DNA of 64,000 nt from Lysobacterales bacterium 66-474 (GCA_001899805.1 MKWP01000015.1:930001-994000), one strand, 5' to 3'. Positions 31,237-40,388 are shown, counted from the stretch's first letter. Made by a program: numbers and translations. Notes: a model not told the origin generated them from the letters alone.

Positions 31237-32670
31237 ATGAAACCGGGCATCCAGCTACGCCAATCGCAGACACTGTCCCTGACGCCGCAGCTGCAGCAGG
31301 CGATCCGGTTGCTGCAATTGTCGCAACTCGAACTGGTCGTGGAATTGCGCGAACTTGCCGAAGCCAACCCGCTGATCGATCTCGATGGCATGGATGGCAC
31401 GGAAGACGGCGAAGCCGAGTCCTCGAGCGAGGTGTCCGCGGAATCTCCCGCCGACGAGGCGCCCGCCGAGGCCGGCGAGGACTCCGAACACTGGGACGAA
31501 CACTCGCCGCAGGTGCAGGAGTGGTCGAAATCCAGCCACGGGTCCGACGACGACGACAGCGTCGAACCCCAGGACGCCGCGCCGGAAGGCCTGGGCGACC
31601 ACCTGCAGTGGCAGGCCAACCTCAGCGGTTTCAGCACGCGCGAGCACATCATCGCGATGGCGATCATCGATGCGCTCGACGACGACGGTTATTTGCGCGA
31701 CGGCCTGGAACCGGTGCTGGCGGCCCTGCACGCGCTGGAACCCGCCGCCGGCAAGGACGAAGTCGAAGCCGTGCGTTTGCGCGTGCAGCACTTCGACCCG
31801 ACCGGCGTCGCCAGCCTCGACCTCGGCGATTGCCTCGCGGTGCAACTGGAACAACTGGATCCCGCGACCGAAGGCCGCGAACTGGCGCGGCGCATCGTCG
31901 CCAGCGAACTCGACCTGCTGGCCAAACGCGATTTCGGCAGGCTCGCGAAGAAACTCAACGTACCCGAGGACGACATCGCCACCGCGGCAGCGCTGGTCCG
32001 CACGCTCGACCCGCGTCCAGGGTCGGCGTTCGACCCGGCGCCGGCGGAATACATCGCGCCGGACGCCTACGCGGTCAAGATGGGCGGACGCTGGCGTGTG
32101 TCGCTGTCACCCGATTGCCAGCCGCGGCTGGCGATCAACCAGCACTACTGCAGCCTGATCGCGCGCGCGCAGCGCGGCGACGCCGCGTGGCTGCGCGGGC
32201 AACTGCAGGAGGCGCGCTGGCTGATGAAGAGCCTGGAAGCGCGCGCCGACACCCTGTTCAAGGTAGCCTCGGCGATCGTGCGCACGCAGAGCGCGTTCCT
32301 CGATTTCGGCCCGGAAGCGATGAAGCCGCTGGTGATGCGCGAACTCGCAGAGGAACTCGGCATGCACGAGTCCACGATCTCGCGCGTGACCACCCGCAAG
32401 TATTTGCATACGCCGCGCGGCACCTTCGAGTTCAAGCATTTCTTCTCGTCCAGCGTCGCCACCGAAGATGGCGGCAGCGCCTCGGCCACCGCGATCCAGG
32501 CCATGATCCGCAAGCTGGTGGAAAGCGAGGATGCGCGCAAACCGTTGTCGGACCAGACCCTCACCGCGGAATTGAACCAGCGCGGCATCCGCGTGGCGCG
32601 ACGCACCGTCGCCAAATACCGCGAACAGATGCGCATTCCCAGCTCCGGCGAGCGCCAGCGCGCACAGTGA
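31237..32670 (+). CDS. rpoN: RNA polymerase sigma-54 factor
   Basis: Alternative sigma factor recognising -24/-12 promoters and requiring AAA+ activators. It has 477 residues. The Gln/Leu-rich region I is at 1-50 (LRQSQTLSLTPQLQQAIRLL), followed by a strongly acidic region II (about 50-120), a core-binding region, and the C-terminal DNA-binding part ending in the RpoN box ARRTVAKYRE. Start at MKPGIQLRQSQ (31237). It is followed by hpf and the PTS genes, the usual sigma-54 neighbourhood. Confidence 0.97.
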   Translation: MKPGIQLRQSQTLSLTPQLQQAIRLLQLSQLELVVELRELAEANPLIDLDGMDGTEDGEAESSSEVSAESPADEAPAEAGEDSEHWDEHSPQVQEWSKSSHGSDDDDSVEPQDAAPEGLGDHLQWQANLSGFSTREHIIAMAIIDALDDDGYLRDGLEPVLAALHALEPAAGKDEVEAVRLRVQHFDPTGVASLDLGDCLAVQLEQLDPATEGRELARRIVASELDLLAKRDFGRLAKKLNVPEDDIATAAALVRTLDPRPGSAFDPAPAEYIAPDAYAVKMGGRWRVSLSPDCQPRLAINQHYCSLIARAQRGDAAWLRGQLQEARWLMKSLEARADTLFKVASAIVRTQSAFLDFGPEAMKPLVMRELAEELGMHESTISRVTTRKYLHTPRGTFEFKHFFSSSVATEDGGSASATAIQAMIRKLVESEDARKPLSDQTLTAELNQRGIRVARRTVAKYREQMRIPSSGERQRAQ

Positions 32671-32876
32671 TGTTTCCTGACGACGGAACAAAAAGTTCAC
32701 GGCGTTTCAGGCACGCTTGATGCAGCGTCTTGTTGACGCAAAGTCGTTCATGCAACTTTCCCGACCACCCACGATCACAAGGAGTAAGGACGAAAAAACT
32801 TCACAACCGGCGTCGCAATGACGCCATGTCCGGGAATGCTCCCGGGCTTCCACCACCTGATGCTGAGGAGTCAATC

Positions 32877-33197
32877 ATGCAAATCCAGGTCAGCGGTCAC
32901 CAGATCGAAATCACCCCGGCCCTGCGCGATTACGTCGATGCGCGCCGCGAACGCCTCGCGCGCCGTTTCGATCACCTGACTTCGCTCAACGTGGTGCTGG
33001 AAGTGGAGAAGAATCGTCTGGCCAATCGCGCGGAAGCGACGCTGGCCGCAGCCGGCAAGGTCCTGCACGCGGATGCGGTGGACAACGACATGTACGCCGC
33101 GATCGACGCGTTGTTCGACAAGCTCGATGCCCAGGTCCGCAAGCACAAGGACAAGCGGCGCACGCACGGGCGAGATGACATCAGGGACCTCGCCTAG
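32877..33197 (+). CDS. hpf: Ribosome hibernation promoting factor
   Basis: Short-form HPF/YfiA protein of 106 residues that binds the 30S subunit and favours inactive ribosome dimers in stationary phase. The fold starts MQIQVSGHQIEITPALRDYV and includes the basic stretch DKLDAQVRKHKDKRRTHG. It is preceded by TGAGGAG 7 bp upstream. It lies 206 bp after rpoN, so it may have its own promoter; none is clear by eye. Confidence 0.95.
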   Translation: MQIQVSGHQIEITPALRDYVDARRERLARRFDHLTSLNVVLEVEKNRLANRAEATLAAAGKVLHADAVDNDMYAAIDALFDKLDAQVRKHKDKRRTHGRDDIRDLA

Positions 33198-33210
33198 TTC
33201 TGGCACAATG

Positions 33211-33241
33211 CTCCCCGCCCGTCGTCACGATGGGCGGGGAG
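33211..33241 (+). promoter_or_regulatory. Stem-loop that covers the hprK ribosome-binding site
   Basis: Perfect 10-bp stem CTCCCCGCCC (33211-33220) with GGGCGGGGAG (33232-33241), 11-nt loop. The 3' arm contains the GGGGAG that serves as ribosome site for the GTG at 33246, so pairing would block initiation. There is no T-run, which argues against a simple terminator. Confidence 0.6.
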
Positions 33242-33245
33242 TGAT

Positions 33246-34190
33246 GTGAACAAACTCAGCGCACGCGAACTGTTCGAGGACATCAAGGAACGCATGGCCC
33301 TGCGCTGGGTCGCGGGACGCGACGGCGGCGAGCGCGCGCTGCAGTCCGGCGGTGCCGGACAGCGGCGCCCATCCGAGATCGGCTACCTCAACATCATCTA
33401 TCCCAACAAGCTGCAGATCGTCGGCAGCGAGGAATTGAACTACCTCGATGGCCTCGATTCGCGGCAACGCTGGGAAACGGTGCAGAAGATCTTCGGGCAG
33501 CGCCCCGTCGCGCTGATCGTCACCAAGGACCAGGCCGTCCCCGCCGACCTGCGCGACGCCGCCGAGGAAACCGGCACGCCGCTCTGGGTCAGCGCGCGCC
33601 GCGGCCACGACATCCTGACCTTCCTGCAATACAAATTGGCGCGGGCACTGGCGCAGCAGATCACCCTGCACGGCGTATTCATGGAGGTGCATTCGATCGG
33701 CGTGCTGATCACCGGCTCACCCGGCAGCGGCAAGAGCGAACTCGCGCTGGAGCTCATCACCCGCGGCCACCGACTGGTCGCCGACGACGCGCCGGAGTTC
33801 ACCCTGGTCGCCCCCGAAGTGATCGACGGCGGCTGCCCGGAGATCCTGCGCGACCTGCTGGAAGTGCGCGGCCTCGGCGTGCTCAACGTGCGCGAGATGT
33901 TCGGCCACACCGCGGTCAAGCAGTCCAAGTACCTGCGGCTGATCGTGCACCTGCGTCCCGCCGGCAACGAACCCGAGGACGCGATGGTGCGCCTGACCGG
34001 CGACATCGGCGTGCGCGAGGTGCTGGACGTCAAGGTTCCGCAGATCACGATTCCGGTCGCGCCGGGCCGCAACCTCGCGGTGCTGGTCGAAGCCGCCGTG
34101 CGCAGCCACATGCTGAAATCGCAAGGCATCGACCAGGCCCGCACCTTCATGGACCGCCAGGCCGCGCGCCTGCAACGCCAACCGGGGTGA
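33246..34190 (+). CDS. hprK: HPr kinase/phosphorylase
   Basis: Bifunctional enzyme that phosphorylates and dephosphorylates a Ser of HPr. It has 314 residues. The C-terminal kinase domain has Walker [10 protein letters not shown] (about 158-166), the family signature [15 protein letters not shown] and the [17 protein letters not shown] region. The start is the GTG at 33246 ([15 protein letters not shown]); its ribosome site is in a hairpin. It sits where ptsN is found in enterobacterial rpoN clusters. The HPr encoded downstream has the matching Ser46. Confidence 0.95.
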   Translation: MNKLSARELFEDIKERMALRWVAGRDGGERALQSGGAGQRRPSEIGYLNIIYPNKLQIVGSEELNYLDGLDSRQRWETVQKIFGQRPVALIVTKDQAVPADLRDAAEETGTPLWVSARRGHDILTFLQYKLARALAQQITLHGVFMEVHSIGVLITGSPGSGKSELALELITRGHRLVADDAPEFTLVAPEVIDGGCPEILRDLLEVRGLGVLNVREMFGHTAVKQSKYLRLIVHLRPAGNEPEDAMVRLTGDIGVREVLDVKVPQITIPVAPGRNLAVLVEAAVRSHMLKSQGIDQARTFMDRQAARLQRQPG

Positions 34191-34194
34191 CACG

Positions 34195-35082
34195 ATGACT
34201 GCAACGGATTCCACTGCAACCCAGTCCAGCGTTCCCATGGTGGTCCTCAGCGGCCTGTCCGGCGCCGGCAAGACCGTGGCCCTGCGCTCGTTCGAGGACC
34301 TCGGCTTCTATTGCGTCGACAACCTCCCGACCAGCCTGTTGCCTTCGTTGTACCGCGCGCTGACCGACGGCGGCCGGGGCACCCTGTCCGGGATCGCGGT
34401 GGGCGTGGACGTGCGCAACCAGGGCGACCTCGAACGCATGCCGGAAGCCTTGTCGAAACTCGCCGAAGCCGGCGCCGACGCCGAGCTGGTGTTCCTCGAT
34501 TCCAGCGACGCGGTGCTACTGAAACGCTACGCCTACTCGCGCCGCCGCCACCCCTTGTCCGAGAATGGCCGCTCGCTGATCGACGCCCTGGCCGAGGAAC
34601 GCCGCCGCCTGCGCCCGCTGCGCGCCATCGCCAACCGTTCCATCGATACCAGCGACACCAATGTCCACCAGCTGCGCCGGCTCATCGCGACCCAATACGG
34701 CGCGGCCACCGAAGGGCTGACCCTGATGTTCGAGTCGTTCGCCTACGGACGTGGCCTGCCGGCCGACTGCGACTTCGTGTTTGACGCGCGTTGCCTGCCG
34801 AACCCGCATTGGGATGCGCGTTTGCGGCCGTTTTCGGGGCAGGACGCGCCCGTCCGCGAGTTTCTGGACGGCCAGGAGCTGGTGGTACAATACCTGGCTG
34901 ACGTCCGACGTTTCCTGGACGCGTGGCTGCCACGTTTCGAGAATGAAGGCAAGGGCTACCTGACCGTCGCCATCGGCTGCACCGGCGGCCGGCATCGTTC
35001 CGTCTATCTTGCGGAACGCCTTGCCGAGCATTACCGTGCCGACCGCGAACAGGTGCTCACTTTCCACCGTGAACTGGAATGA
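34195..35082 (+). CDS. rapZ: RNase adapter protein RapZ
   Basis: Nucleotide-binding protein; in E. coli it guides RNase E to the GlmZ sRNA and so controls GlmS (amino-sugar synthesis). It has 295 residues. Walker A is GLSGAGKT (about 19-26), the conserved DNLPTSLL follows, and the C-terminal GCTGGRHRSVYLAERLAEH is complete. It begins 4 bp after hprK. Whether GlmZ exists here cannot be told; glmM is 25 kb away in the window. Confidence 0.95.
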   Translation: MTATDSTATQSSVPMVVLSGLSGAGKTVALRSFEDLGFYCVDNLPTSLLPSLYRALTDGGRGTLSGIAVGVDVRNQGDLERMPEALSKLAEAGADAELVFLDSSDAVLLKRYAYSRRRHPLSENGRSLIDALAEERRRLRPLRAIANRSIDTSDTNVHQLRRLIATQYGAATEGLTLMFESFAYGRGLPADCDFVFDARCLPNPHWDARLRPFSGQDAPVREFLDGQELVVQYLADVRRFLDAWLPRFENEGKGYLTVAIGCTGGRHRSVYLAERLAEHYRADREQVLTFHRELE

Positions 35083-35151
35083 CCCCGCGACAACGGTTGG
35101 ACCGTTGGACCGAATCTTGCACCCCTCCTGCTGACACTTTCCCGATCCGCC

Positions 35152-35583
35152 ATGACCATGGCCACCGCACTTCGCCAAGACGCCCCTGCCCCGGCGGCGG
35201 GCATTCTCCTGCTGACCCACGAGGAGATCGGCCACGCGCTGATCAGCGCGGCCAAGCACGTGTTGCCGCGCCTGCCCTGCCAGCTCGACACGCTAGAGGT
35301 CGGCAACAACGACGACCCGGGCACCGTGCTGTCCGCGGCCGCCCGCGCCGCGCGCGCGCTCGACCGCGGCGGCGGCGTGCTGGTGCTGTCCGACCTGTAC
35401 GGCTCCACGCCCTGCAACATCGCCAACAAGCTGGCCGGGCTCGGCGTGCACGCGCGCTGCGTATCGGGCCTGAACCTGCCGATGCTGTTGCGCGTGCTCA
35501 ACTATCCGGACAAGCCGCTCGACGAGCTGGCCGAAGTTGCCGCCAGCGGCGGACGTGGCGGCATCTGCATCGACAAGGTGTGA
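35152..35583 (+). CDS. PTS EIIA component, mannose-type (regulatory)
   Basis: EIIA-Man domain protein of 143 residues. The phosphoacceptor His is H23 in ILLLTHEEIG. The conserved VLSDLYGSTPCNIANKLAG follows. No EIIB, EIIC or EIID genes are adjacent, so it most likely acts as a phosphorylation-state sensor, as in other Xanthomonadales PTS clusters. A heptanucleotide array and a REP-like element separate it from ptsH. Confidence 0.93.
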   Translation: MTMATALRQDAPAPAAGILLLTHEEIGHALISAAKHVLPRLPCQLDTLEVGNNDDPGTVLSAAARAARALDRGGGVLVLSDLYGSTPCNIANKLAGLGVHARCVSGLNLPMLLRVLNYPDKPLDELAEVAASGGRGGICIDKV

Positions 35584-35590
35584 CGAGAGC

Positions 35591-35615
35591 GGGGACTCGG
35601 GACTCGGGACTCGGG
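35591..35615 (+). repeat. GGGACTC heptanucleotide array after the EIIA gene
   Basis: GGGGACTC, two further GGGACTC units and a terminal GGG, starting 7 bp beyond the EIIA stop. Four G-runs with 4-nt loops fit a G-quadruplex on the mRNA-like strand. A REP-like element follows after 18 bp. Confidence 0.85.
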
Positions 35616-35633
35616 AAAAGCGCAACCACCTTG

Positions 35634-35679
35634 TCGTCATTCCGGGGCCGGCGCGCAGCGCCGGAACCCGGAATCCATG
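35634..35679. repeat. REP-like repeat between EIIA and ptsH
   Basis: CGTCATTCCGGGGCCGGCGC then GCAGCGCCGGAACCCGGAAT: an internal inverted repeat GCCGGCGC/GCGCCGG with the GTCATTCCGGGG core. It lies about 100 bp upstream of ptsH. Confidence 0.7.
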
Positions 35680-35777
35680 TTGATTTTCGTGCAACACGAA
35701 ACCTCTTGGCGTACCCATTTGCCGCTGCCTGCTGGTAACGTAACGGGATGTTCACACAGCCATCCCGGAACGTCCCG

Positions 35778-36047
35778 ATGGTCGAAAAGGAAATCGTGGT
35801 CAGCAACAAGCTCGGCCTGCACGCACGCGCCTCGGCGAAACTGGTGCAGCTGGTGCAACAGTTCAAGGCCACGGTCTGGCTGGTCAGTGGCGGGCGCGAG
35901 GTCAACGCCAAGAGCATCATGGGCGTGATGATGCTGGCGGCCGGCATCGGTACGCCACTGACGCTGCGCGCGGAAGGCCCCGACGAGGCACAGGCGCTGG
36001 ACGCCGTCGCGGCCCTGTTCGACCGCAAGTTCGACGAGGGCGCATGA
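35778..36047 (+). CDS. ptsH: Phosphocarrier protein HPr
   Basis: Small PTS phosphocarrier, 89 residues from MVEKEIVVSNKLGLHARAS. The EI-phosphorylated His is H15 and the HprK-target Ser is S46 in AKSIMGVMMLA; both are present, so this HPr can be controlled by HprK. The frame is open to an upstream ATG at 35748, but that extension (MFTQPSRNVP) is not family-like. Neither start has a strong ribosome site. The stop overlaps ptsI (ATGA). Confidence 0.94.
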   Translation: MVEKEIVVSNKLGLHARASAKLVQLVQQFKATVWLVSGGREVNAKSIMGVMMLAAGIGTPLTLRAEGPDEAQALDAVAALFDRKFDEGA

Positions 36048-37780
36048 GACGCGCCTTCACCGGCAACGCCGCCGCGCCGGGCATGGCGCTGGGACGCGTC
36101 CGCCTCGAGCGGCCGGCGCGTTTCAGCATCGACAACACGCCGCTCCCGGACGAACAGGTCGAAGCCGAAATTGCCCGGCTGGAACGCGCCTTCGCGGTCG
36201 CGCGCGAGGACATGGCCGACCTCAAGCGCAAGCTGCACGGCGCGCTGGCGCGCGAGGTCGGCGAATTCATCGACGCGCACGCGCAGTTGCTGGACGATCC
36301 CGACCTGATCGAAGGCCTGCGCGCGATGATCCGCAAGGGCCATTACCGCGCCGCCGCTGCATTGAAGGCGCAGCGCGATCGCCTGGTCGCGGTGTTCGAC
36401 AACATGGACGATCCCTACCTGCGCAGCCGCGGCGAGGACGTCGACCACGTGATCGCGCGCGTGCAGAGCGCGCTGGCGCGGCAGGCCAGCAGCGAGGAAA
36501 AGAAGATCGCGACGCGCGTGGGCGAAATCCTGGTCACCGAAAGCGTGGCACCCGGCGAACTCGCGCACCTCGCCAGCCACGGCATCCTCGCGGTGGTGGC
36601 GGGCTCGGGCAGCCCGTATTCGCACAGCGCGATCCTCGCCCGCAGCCTGCACCTGCCCATGCTGGTCAACGTCAGCGGGGTGCTGGAAGACCTGCGCGAC
36701 GGCGATCTCGCGCTGGTCGATGGCGTGCGCGGCGAAATCGTGGTGCACCCTGCCGCGCAGGACCTCGCGCAGTACCGCAACTGGCAACGCGATGCGATGC
36801 GCGAAGGCCAGCGGCTCGCGCAACTTGCCGGCGCCGAGACGCGCACGCGCGACGGCCGCGCACTGCGCCTGTTCGCCAACGCCGAACGCCCCGAGGACAT
36901 CGAGCGCGCGCGCAACCTCGGCGCCGCCGGCATCGGCCTGTACCGCACCGAATTCCTGTTCCTCGCGCACGATGGATTGCCCGGCGAGGACGAACAGTTC
37001 GCCGCCTACCGCGACGCCGTGCTCGGCGCGGGCGGCTTGCCGGTCACCATCCGCACCCTCGACCTCGGCGCCGACAAGGCTGACGCCGCGGGGCTGGTGA
37101 TGGATTCCGAGCCGAATCCCGCGTTGGGCGTGCGCGGCATCCGGCTGTCGCTGCAACAGATCGACGTGTTCGTGACGCAACTGCGCGCGATCCTGCGCGC
37201 GGGCTGTTACGGGCCCGTGCGCATCCTGGTGCCCATGATCACCGACGCGGCGGAACTCCTTGAAGTACGCCGCTTGATCAACGAGTGCGCGCGCGACCTG
37301 CGCACCGCCGGCCACGAAATCCCGGACCAGTTCGAACTCGGCGCGATGGTCGAGGTGCCCGCCGCCGCGATCAACGTGCGCGCGCTGCTGGATGCCGCGG
37401 ATTTCCTCGCGATCGGCAGCAACGACCTCACCCAGTACGTGCTGGCGGCCGACCGCAACAACGACCAGCTCGGACAACTGTATCGTCCCGCGCACCCGGC
37501 GGTGCTGCGCGTGATGGCGTGGGTGATCGGCAACGCGCGCCGCGCCGGCAAGCCGGTCTGCCTGTGCGGCGAGATCGCGGGCGACCCGGCGTTCGCGCCG
37601 GTGCTGGTCGCGCTCGGCCTCGAAGACTTCAGCATGGCGGCCGACCGCATCCTCACCCAACGCGATGCGTTGTCGCGCTGCGACCGCAAGGGGTTGCGCG
37701 CGCTGGCGCCGCGCCTGCTGCGCGCCCGCGACAACGACGAGATCGCGGCACTGCTGCAATCCGCGCAGGCATCCGCCTGA
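36044..37780 (+). CDS. ptsI: PTS enzyme I (phosphoenolpyruvate-protein phosphotransferase)
   Basis: Autophosphorylates from PEP and passes phosphate to HPr. It has 578 residues (family ~575). The phosphorylated His is H194 in GSGSPYSHSAILARSL; the PEP-binding domain has IGLYRTEFLFL, GVRGIRLSL, GAMVEVPAA and the catalytic Cys in VCLCGEIAGDP. No N-terminal GAF domain is present, so it is EI rather than EI-Ntr (PtsP) by architecture. It ends the hpf-to-ptsI run. Confidence 0.96.
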   Translation: MRRAFTGNAAAPGMALGRVRLERPARFSIDNTPLPDEQVEAEIARLERAFAVAREDMADLKRKLHGALAREVGEFIDAHAQLLDDPDLIEGLRAMIRKGHYRAAAALKAQRDRLVAVFDNMDDPYLRSRGEDVDHVIARVQSALARQASSEEKKIATRVGEILVTESVAPGELAHLASHGILAVVAGSGSPYSHSAILARSLHLPMLVNVSGVLEDLRDGDLALVDGVRGEIVVHPAAQDLAQYRNWQRDAMREGQRLAQLAGAETRTRDGRALRLFANAERPEDIERARNLGAAGIGLYRTEFLFLAHDGLPGEDEQFAAYRDAVLGAGGLPVTIRTLDLGADKADAAGLVMDSEPNPALGVRGIRLSLQQIDVFVTQLRAILRAGCYGPVRILVPMITDAAELLEVRRLINECARDLRTAGHEIPDQFELGAMVEVPAAAINVRALLDAADFLAIGSNDLTQYVLAADRNNDQLGQLYRPAHPAVLRVMAWVIGNARRAGKPVCLCGEIAGDPAFAPVLVALGLEDFSMAADRILTQRDALSRCDRKGLRALAPRLLRARDNDEIAALLQSAQASA

Positions 37781-37852
37781 GCGCGCGCCGCACTGACGGC
37801 GCGTTCAGGCATCGCGTTTATCATCGGCACACACCGACCACGGAGACACGCC

Positions 37853-39322
37853 ATGTCACGCCGACCGCTTTGCGCCGCCCTCGTCGTGTTGCTTGCCTCA
37901 CCCGTCGCGTTCGCCGCCAGCGGCAACGCCAGCCTGACGATCTACCACGCCGACAACGACGCGCTGTTTTCCGGCGGCTCGCAGGGCACGCTGGATGCCG
38001 GCCACGCGCTGGTGCACGAAACGCGCGCGCTCGACATCACTGCAGGCAACCATGAACTTCGCGTCGGCGGATTGCCCGCGACGATCGATCCGGAAGCCAT
38101 CGCCGTGGGTTTCGGGCCAGGTTCCGCGGTGAGCGTGCTCGGCCAGCGCGTCATGCTGGCCAATGCCAGCGCGAACGGCGCGCTGGATGGAGCGATCGGA
38201 TCCGAGGTGAGCGTGTCGACGGACTCGCGCGGAGATACCGCGCTCGGACCGCAATTCAGCGGCGAACTGTTGGGTGCATCCGACGCCGGCTTGCTCATCC
38301 GCGGGTCCGATGGCAAGGTCCACTTCGTCCACCGGTACGCATCCGTCACCCTGCCCGCCGATTCGGTGTCCGGCGGCAGCAGTGTATTGTTGGATGTGGA
38401 CGCGAAATCATCCGGCCGTAGCAACGCGCTCCTGACCTACACCACCTCGGGGCTTGGCTGGCGCGCGGCCTACAACGCGACGCTTGCCGGGGGCAGCGCC
38501 TGCCGCATGCAATTCAAGCCGGAAGCCAGCATCGCCAACCGCAGCGGGCGCGACTACGACGGCGCCACGATCAAGCTGGTCGCGGGCCAGCCCAACCTCG
38601 GCAACAGCGGTCCGCGCATGTACAGCATGGCAGCGCCTGTGCCCATGGCTGCCGAAGCGCGCAAGCTGCCGCAACAATCGTCGCTCGGCGATTACCGCAG
38701 CTTCACGCTGGGGGGTGCGGTAACCCTGCCCAACGGCACGGTGACGCTGACGCCGCTGTATCCGGCGCAATCCCTTCCCTGCCAGCGCGAGTACGTGATC
38801 GAGGACGGCGGCACCTTTTTTCCGCCGAAGCCGAATACCAACGACTACGGCGCGCAGGATTACCAGGACCGCGCGATCGCCAGCACGCTTTCGTTCACCG
38901 CGCCCGACGCGCTGCCCGCAGGCACCCTGCGCGCGTGGACCGGTGACCGCGACGGCGCGCCGACGCTGCTCGGTGAAGGCGCCGTCGCCGACACGCCGAA
39001 AGGCAAGCGGGTCGCGGTGGAACTCGGGCAAAGCTTCGACCTGCGCGCCAGCCGCGAGCGCACCGCTTTCCACGTCGATGCCAAGGCGCACACGATGAGC
39101 GAGGCGTACCGGATCACGCTCACGAATGGCGGCGACGCGGCGCGCACGGTGACGGTGCGCGAACATCCGAACCGCTGGCGCGAATGGACCGTCGCCTCGT
39201 CCAGCATCAAGCCGTCGAAGCAGACGCCGCAGTTGCTGGAGTACGAAGTGCCGGTGCCGGCCAATGGCAGCGCCACGCTCACCTACACCGTCCAATACAC
39301 TTGGTCCGAAAGGGACATGTGA
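37853..39322 (+). CDS. DUF4139 domain-containing exported protein
   Basis: Uncharacterised protein of 489 residues with a signal peptide (MSRRPLCAALVVLLASPVAFAASG). The C-terminal half has the DUF4139 pattern: LTYTTSGLGWRAAYNA, later RTVTVREHPNRWREWTV and ending TLTYTVQYTWSERDM. Predicted beta-rich and periplasmic or outer-membrane-exposed. Two Cys are present in the mature part. It stands alone between ptsI and an enoyl-CoA isomerase gene; function unknown. Confidence 0.85.
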   Translation: MSRRPLCAALVVLLASPVAFAASGNASLTIYHADNDALFSGGSQGTLDAGHALVHETRALDITAGNHELRVGGLPATIDPEAIAVGFGPGSAVSVLGQRVMLANASANGALDGAIGSEVSVSTDSRGDTALGPQFSGELLGASDAGLLIRGSDGKVHFVHRYASVTLPADSVSGGSSVLLDVDAKSSGRSNALLTYTTSGLGWRAAYNATLAGGSACRMQFKPEASIANRSGRDYDGATIKLVAGQPNLGNSGPRMYSMAAPVPMAAEARKLPQQSSLGDYRSFTLGGAVTLPNGTVTLTPLYPAQSLPCQREYVIEDGGTFFPPKPNTNDYGAQDYQDRAIASTLSFTAPDALPAGTLRAWTGDRDGAPTLLGEGAVADTPKGKRVAVELGQSFDLRASRERTAFHVDAKAHTMSEAYRITLTNGGDAARTVTVREHPNRWREWTVASSSIKPSKQTPQLLEYEVPVPANGSATLTYTVQYTWSERDM

Positions 39323-39369
39323 GAACCTGGATATCGGGCCTCTGACCCTGGAAAAGCATGAAGACCTTT

Positions 39370-39411
39370 GTCATTCCGGGGCCGACCGCAGGGCGGAACC
39401 CGGGATCGGTT
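39370..39411. repeat. REP-like repeat upstream of the enoyl-CoA isomerase gene
   Basis: GTCATTCCGGGGCCGACCGC then GGCGGAACCCGGGATCGG, the same core as the other REP-like copies. It sits 48 bp after the DUF4139 stop and about 64 bp before the next start. No heptanucleotide array accompanies it. Confidence 0.65.
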
Positions 39412-39474
39412 CTTGCGCTTGGTGAAGCTCCGACGAATTCCATTTGCGCGGGATGACTCACGGAGAAAGTACCC

Positions 39475-40239
39475 ATGCTGGAACGCATCCAACACGAACA
39501 CGGCATCCTCGAACTGCGCCTCGCGCGGCCGCCCGTCAACGCGCTGAACCCGGAGCTGGTGGCCGCGCTGAAGCAAGCCATCGAACGCGCGCCCGGCGAA
39601 GGCGCCGAAGCGCTGGTGCTTTCCGGCTCGCCGGGATTGTTCTCGGCCGGACTCGACATCCCGGCGCTGCTGCAACTCGATCGTGCCGCCATGCGCGCGT
39701 TCTGGAACGACTTCTTCGGAGTGTGCGGCGCGCTCGCGCGCTCACCGATTCCCGTCGCCGCGGCGGTCACCGGCCACAGCCCGGCCGGGGGTGCCGTGCT
39801 CGCGATCTTCTGTGACTGGCGGGTGATGGCGCGCGGCGAATACCGGATCGGCCTCAACGAAGTGCAGGTCGGGCTGACCGTACCCGACTGCATCCAGGCG
39901 GCCCTGCGTCGGCTGGTCGGAACGTATCGAGCGGAACGGCTGCTGGTTTCGGGTGCGATGCTGGACGCCGAAGCCGCGCTCGCTGCCGGCATGGTCGATG
40001 AACTGACCGACGTCGACCATGTCGTGACACGCGCGCTCGCGTGGTTGGCGCCCCTGCTGCAACTGCCGCGTCACGCGATGCTCGCGACCCGCACAATGGC
40101 GCGCGCCGACCTCGCCGCATTGTTCGCCGATCCCGATCGGCTGCCGGTCGAGGAATTCCTCGACGGCTGGTTCGCACCGGAGGCACAGACCACACTGCAC
40201 GCACTGGCGGAACGCCTGCGCAGCAAGAAATCCGGCTAG
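39475..40239 (+). CDS. Enoyl-CoA isomerase/hydratase family protein, delta3-delta2-enoyl-CoA isomerase type
   Basis: Crotonase-fold enzyme of 254 residues. The oxyanion-hole segments are FSAGLDIPAL (about 56-65) and GHSPAGGAVLAIFCD (100-114). The only conserved catalytic acid is E129 in YRIGLNEVQVGL; the first hydratase Glu position is occupied by Ala/Gly-rich sequence. This single-Glu pattern resembles mitochondrial ECI1 isomerases, so isomerisation of unsaturated fatty acyl-CoA is more likely than hydration. It ends at a junction with an IS110 remnant. Confidence 0.85.
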   Translation: MLERIQHEHGILELRLARPPVNALNPELVAALKQAIERAPGEGAEALVLSGSPGLFSAGLDIPALLQLDRAAMRAFWNDFFGVCGALARSPIPVAAAVTGHSPAGGAVLAIFCDWRVMARGEYRIGLNEVQVGLTVPDCIQAALRRLVGTYRAERLLVSGAMLDAEAALAAGMVDELTDVDHVVTRALAWLAPLLQLPRHAMLATRTMARADLAALFADPDRLPVEEFLDGWFAPEAQTTLHALAERLRSKKSG

Positions 40240-40388
40240 GCGCTTGCACAAGTCGTCACCCGCTGTGCCGGTACGACGCCCTGCAGCGCGAGCTGCGCTC
40301 CCGCATGGGTGACAGCCAACTGGAATACATCCTTGGCGAGATCGACTGCCGCTGTGGCGGTGGTATCGGAAACTGGCGTAGCATGCAT
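40236..40388 (-). pseudogene. IS110-family transposase N-terminal remnant
   Basis: A 50-codon minus-strand frame preceded by AGAGGAG, reading MHATPVSDTTATAAVDLAKD then VFQLAVTHAG. AVDLAKDVFQL is the start of the DEDD domain of IS110/IS1111 transposases, including its first Asp. After about residue 35 the similarity stops and a stop codon occurs at 40236, overlapping the enoyl-CoA isomerase stop. The other ~300 residues are absent, so this is a truncated leftover. Too short to be a functional transposase. Confidence 0.7.

Noticed and set aside
33201-33216. Sigma-54 promoter candidate (TGGCAC) upstream of hprK
   Set aside because: The -12 GC element is missing at the required spacing, so the match is only half a site.
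33211-33241. Hairpin before hprK as a Rho-independent terminator of hpf
   Set aside because: No T-run follows and the 3' arm is the hprK ribosome site, so translational control is the better reading.
35498-37759. Minus-strand open frame of 753 codons opposite ptsI and ptsH
   Set aside because: Composition is that of an antisense shadow; ptsI and ptsH on the plus strand are complete with active-site residues.
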